A DNA stretch of 5,551 nucleotides from Cellulomonas sp. (GTDB lineage: Bacteria; Actinomycetota; Actinomycetes; Actinomycetales; Cellulomonadaceae), in NCBI GenBank assembly GCA_031178805.1, contig JAPSIJ010000182.1:1-5551 (forward strand), read 5' to 3'. The stretch's first letter is position 1. Every line of letters begins with the position of its first letter. Positions 4,441 through 5,551 of the stretch are shown here, piece by piece. The notes under the pieces were generated by a model. That model did no database searches. It was not told the DNA's origin and saw only the letters and a list, made by a program, of their open reading frames with translations. The position numbers and the translations under genes are program-made.

Positions 4441-5551
4441 GTGTCCGCCCTGCACGCCTACGCCCGCCTGTTCCGCCTGGCCGGCCCGGCCTACGTCCTC
4501 GTCGCCTTCCTCGGCCGCCTGCCCATGGCGATGGCCCAGCTCGGCACCCTGCTGCTCGTCTCCACCGCCACCGGCACGTACGGCCTGGGCGGGCTCGCCG
4601 CCGGCGCCCTCGCCGTGGCGAACGCGGTCGGCGCACCCGTCGCGGGTGGCCTCGCCGACCGGTTCGGGCAGCGCCCCGTCGTGCTCGTCCAGTCGCTCGC
4701 CGGCGCGGTCTCGCTGACCGCGCTGACGCTGCTGGCCGACGCCGGCGCGTCCGGGCCGGCGCTGGTCGCCGTGGCCGCGGTCACCGGCCTCGCCCTGCCG
4801 CAGGTCGGGCCGCTCGCCCGCGTCCGGTGGCGGCCGATCACCGCCGGCACCGGGACGGAGCAGCGCCGGCTGGTGGACGCCGCGTTCTCCTACGAGGGCG
4901 CCGTGGACGAGGCGTCGTTCGCGATCGGCCCGGCGCTGGTCGGCGTGGTCGCGGTCGCCCTGTCCCCCGCCGGCGCCCTGGTCACCGCCGCCGCGCTGCT
5001 GGCCGTGTTCGGCACGGCGTTCGCGCTGCACCCGACCGCCCGGCGCACCACCGCCGGCCCGCACGTCCGGCCGGCCGGACGCCTGCTCACCGCCGCGTTC
5101 GGCGTGCTCGTCGTCGCGCAGACCGCCGTCGGCATCCTGTTCGGCTCGGTGCAGACCGGCACCACCGTCCTCGCCACCCAGACCGGCCAGCCCGGGCTCG
5201 CCGGTCTGATCCACGCCGTGCTCGGCATCGGCAGCGCCGCCGCCGGCATCGGCACCGCGTTCATCCCGGCGCGGATCGGGCACGAGCGGCGGGTGCTGGT
5301 GGCCGCCGCGGCGATGGTCGCGCTGTCGTGGCCGCTGCTGCTGGTCGGCACCCTGCCGGCGCTCACCGGGGCCGTGGCGGTGCTCGGGTTCGCCATCGCG
5401 CCGTACATGATCGGCGTGTTCTCCCTGGGCGAGCGCGTGGTCCCCGCCGGCCGCACCGGGGCGGCGATGACGGCGCTCGCCAGCGCCACCGGCGTCGGGT
5501 ACGCCCTCGGGTCCAGCGTCGCCGGCCGGCTCGCCGACCTCTCGGGCCACC
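4441..5551 (+). CDS. MFS transporter, partial (C-terminus off the right edge)
   Basis: Three hundred and seventy residues are visible from GTG 4441; the frame is still open at the edge, and about 30-60 residues are probably missing. Alternating hydrophobic segments and short charged loops fit an MFS protein of about 12 helices, with TM segments near 15-40, 48-72, 79-99, 105-123, 158-174, 177-196, 216-240, 254-276, 286-304 and 308-328. The loop after TM2 has motif A in the form GGLADRFGQRP (69-79). A degenerate copy, AGRLADLSG (361-369), is at the right edge. The R-L-P-M-A-M block (26-31) and SYEGAVDEASFAIGPAL (150-166) match a common group of actinobacterial MFS proteins annotated only as transporters. 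It should be a proton-coupled inner-membrane carrier, possibly an exporter; the substrate cannot be deduced. The gene is divergent from the ferritin-like gene with a 109-bp gap and sits where mycobacteria carry rhlE. Confidence 0.92.
   Translation, partial: MSALHAYARLFRLAGPAYVLVAFLGRLPMAMAQLGTLLLVSTATGTYGLGGLAAGALAVANAVGAPVAGGLADRFGQRPVVLVQSLAGAVSLTALTLLADAGASGPALVAVAAVTGLALPQVGPLARVRWRPITAGTGTEQRRLVDAAFSYEGAVDEASFAIGPALVGVVAVALSPAGALVTAAALLAVFGTAFALHPTARRTTAGPHVRPAGRLLTAAFGVLVVAQTAVGILFGSVQTGTTVLATQTGQPGLAGLIHAVLGIGSAAAGIGTAFIPARIGHERRVLVAAAAMVALSWPLLLVGTLPALTGAVAVLGFAIAPYMIGVFSLGERVVPAGRTGAAMTALASATGVGYALGSSVAGRLADLSGH

Noticed and set aside
4358..4717. ATG-initiated plus-strand frame that could be a leader ORF for the MFS gene
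   Set aside because: It overlaps the -10 hexamer, runs far into the MFS gene in another frame, lacks a ribosome binding site and has Ser/Pro/Arg-rich nonsense composition.
4408..5550. Minus-strand frame encoding a Gly/Arg/Asp-rich protein of 380 residues opposite the MFS gene
   Set aside because: Composition is typical of an antisense frame. The plus-strand frame has MFS motif A, hydrophobic helices and a strong Shine-Dalgarno.

Overview
This is a stretch of chromosome from a very GC-rich actinobacterium. A Cellulomonas-like or related actinomycete is the best guess, from base composition (clearly above 70% G+C), strong G/C third-position bias, GTG starts, TAnnnT-type -10 elements and gene content. 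No insertion sequence, phage gene, CRISPR array, tRNA or rRNA is visible.

Layout from left to right. (1) Positions 1-2402, minus strand: the motor part of a UvrD/Rep-family (SF1A) helicase, best read as AdnA, one subunit of the actinobacterial AdnAB helicase-nuclease that processes DNA double-strand ends. Its C-terminal end, where a PD-(D/E)XK nuclease domain is expected, lies beyond the left edge. (2) Positions 2403-2501: a 99-bp divergent promoter region with a 12-bp tandem repeat. (3) Positions 2502-3170, plus strand: a TetR-family regulator resembling mycobacterial Rv3208. (4) Positions 3294-3518, plus strand: a 74-residue DUF3107 protein (TB9.4/Rv3208A type) with its own likely promoter and Shine-Dalgarno. 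(5) Positions 3538-3574: a near-perfect hairpin between convergent genes. (6) Positions 3591-4331, minus strand: a ferritin-like-fold (MiaE_2 type) protein resembling Rv3210c. (7) Positions 4332-4440: a second divergent promoter region. (8) Positions 4441 to the right edge, plus strand: an MFS transporter missing only its extreme C-terminus.

The set adnA, tetR, DUF3107 and ferritin-like gene is a recognisable actinobacterial housekeeping neighbourhood. As I recall the M. tuberculosis order, it corresponds to Rv3202c, Rv3208, Rv3208A and Rv3210c, with Rv3211 (rhlE) next. Here an MFS transporter occupies the rhlE position. No pathway visibly unites these genes. What unites them is their order and their promoter design: adnA, tetR and the ferritin-like gene each have a -10-like hexamer exactly 6 bp before the start codon, which predicts leaderless mRNAs, while DUF3107 and the MFS gene share the hexamer TAGGAT and have real Shine-Dalgarno leaders.

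I see no strong candidate for a wholly new system. The most interesting points are the 12-bp tandem repeat over the expected tetR -35 region, the shared leaderless spacing, the unexplained DUF3107 protein beside its TetR neighbour, and the incomplete metal-ligand set of the ferritin-like protein.
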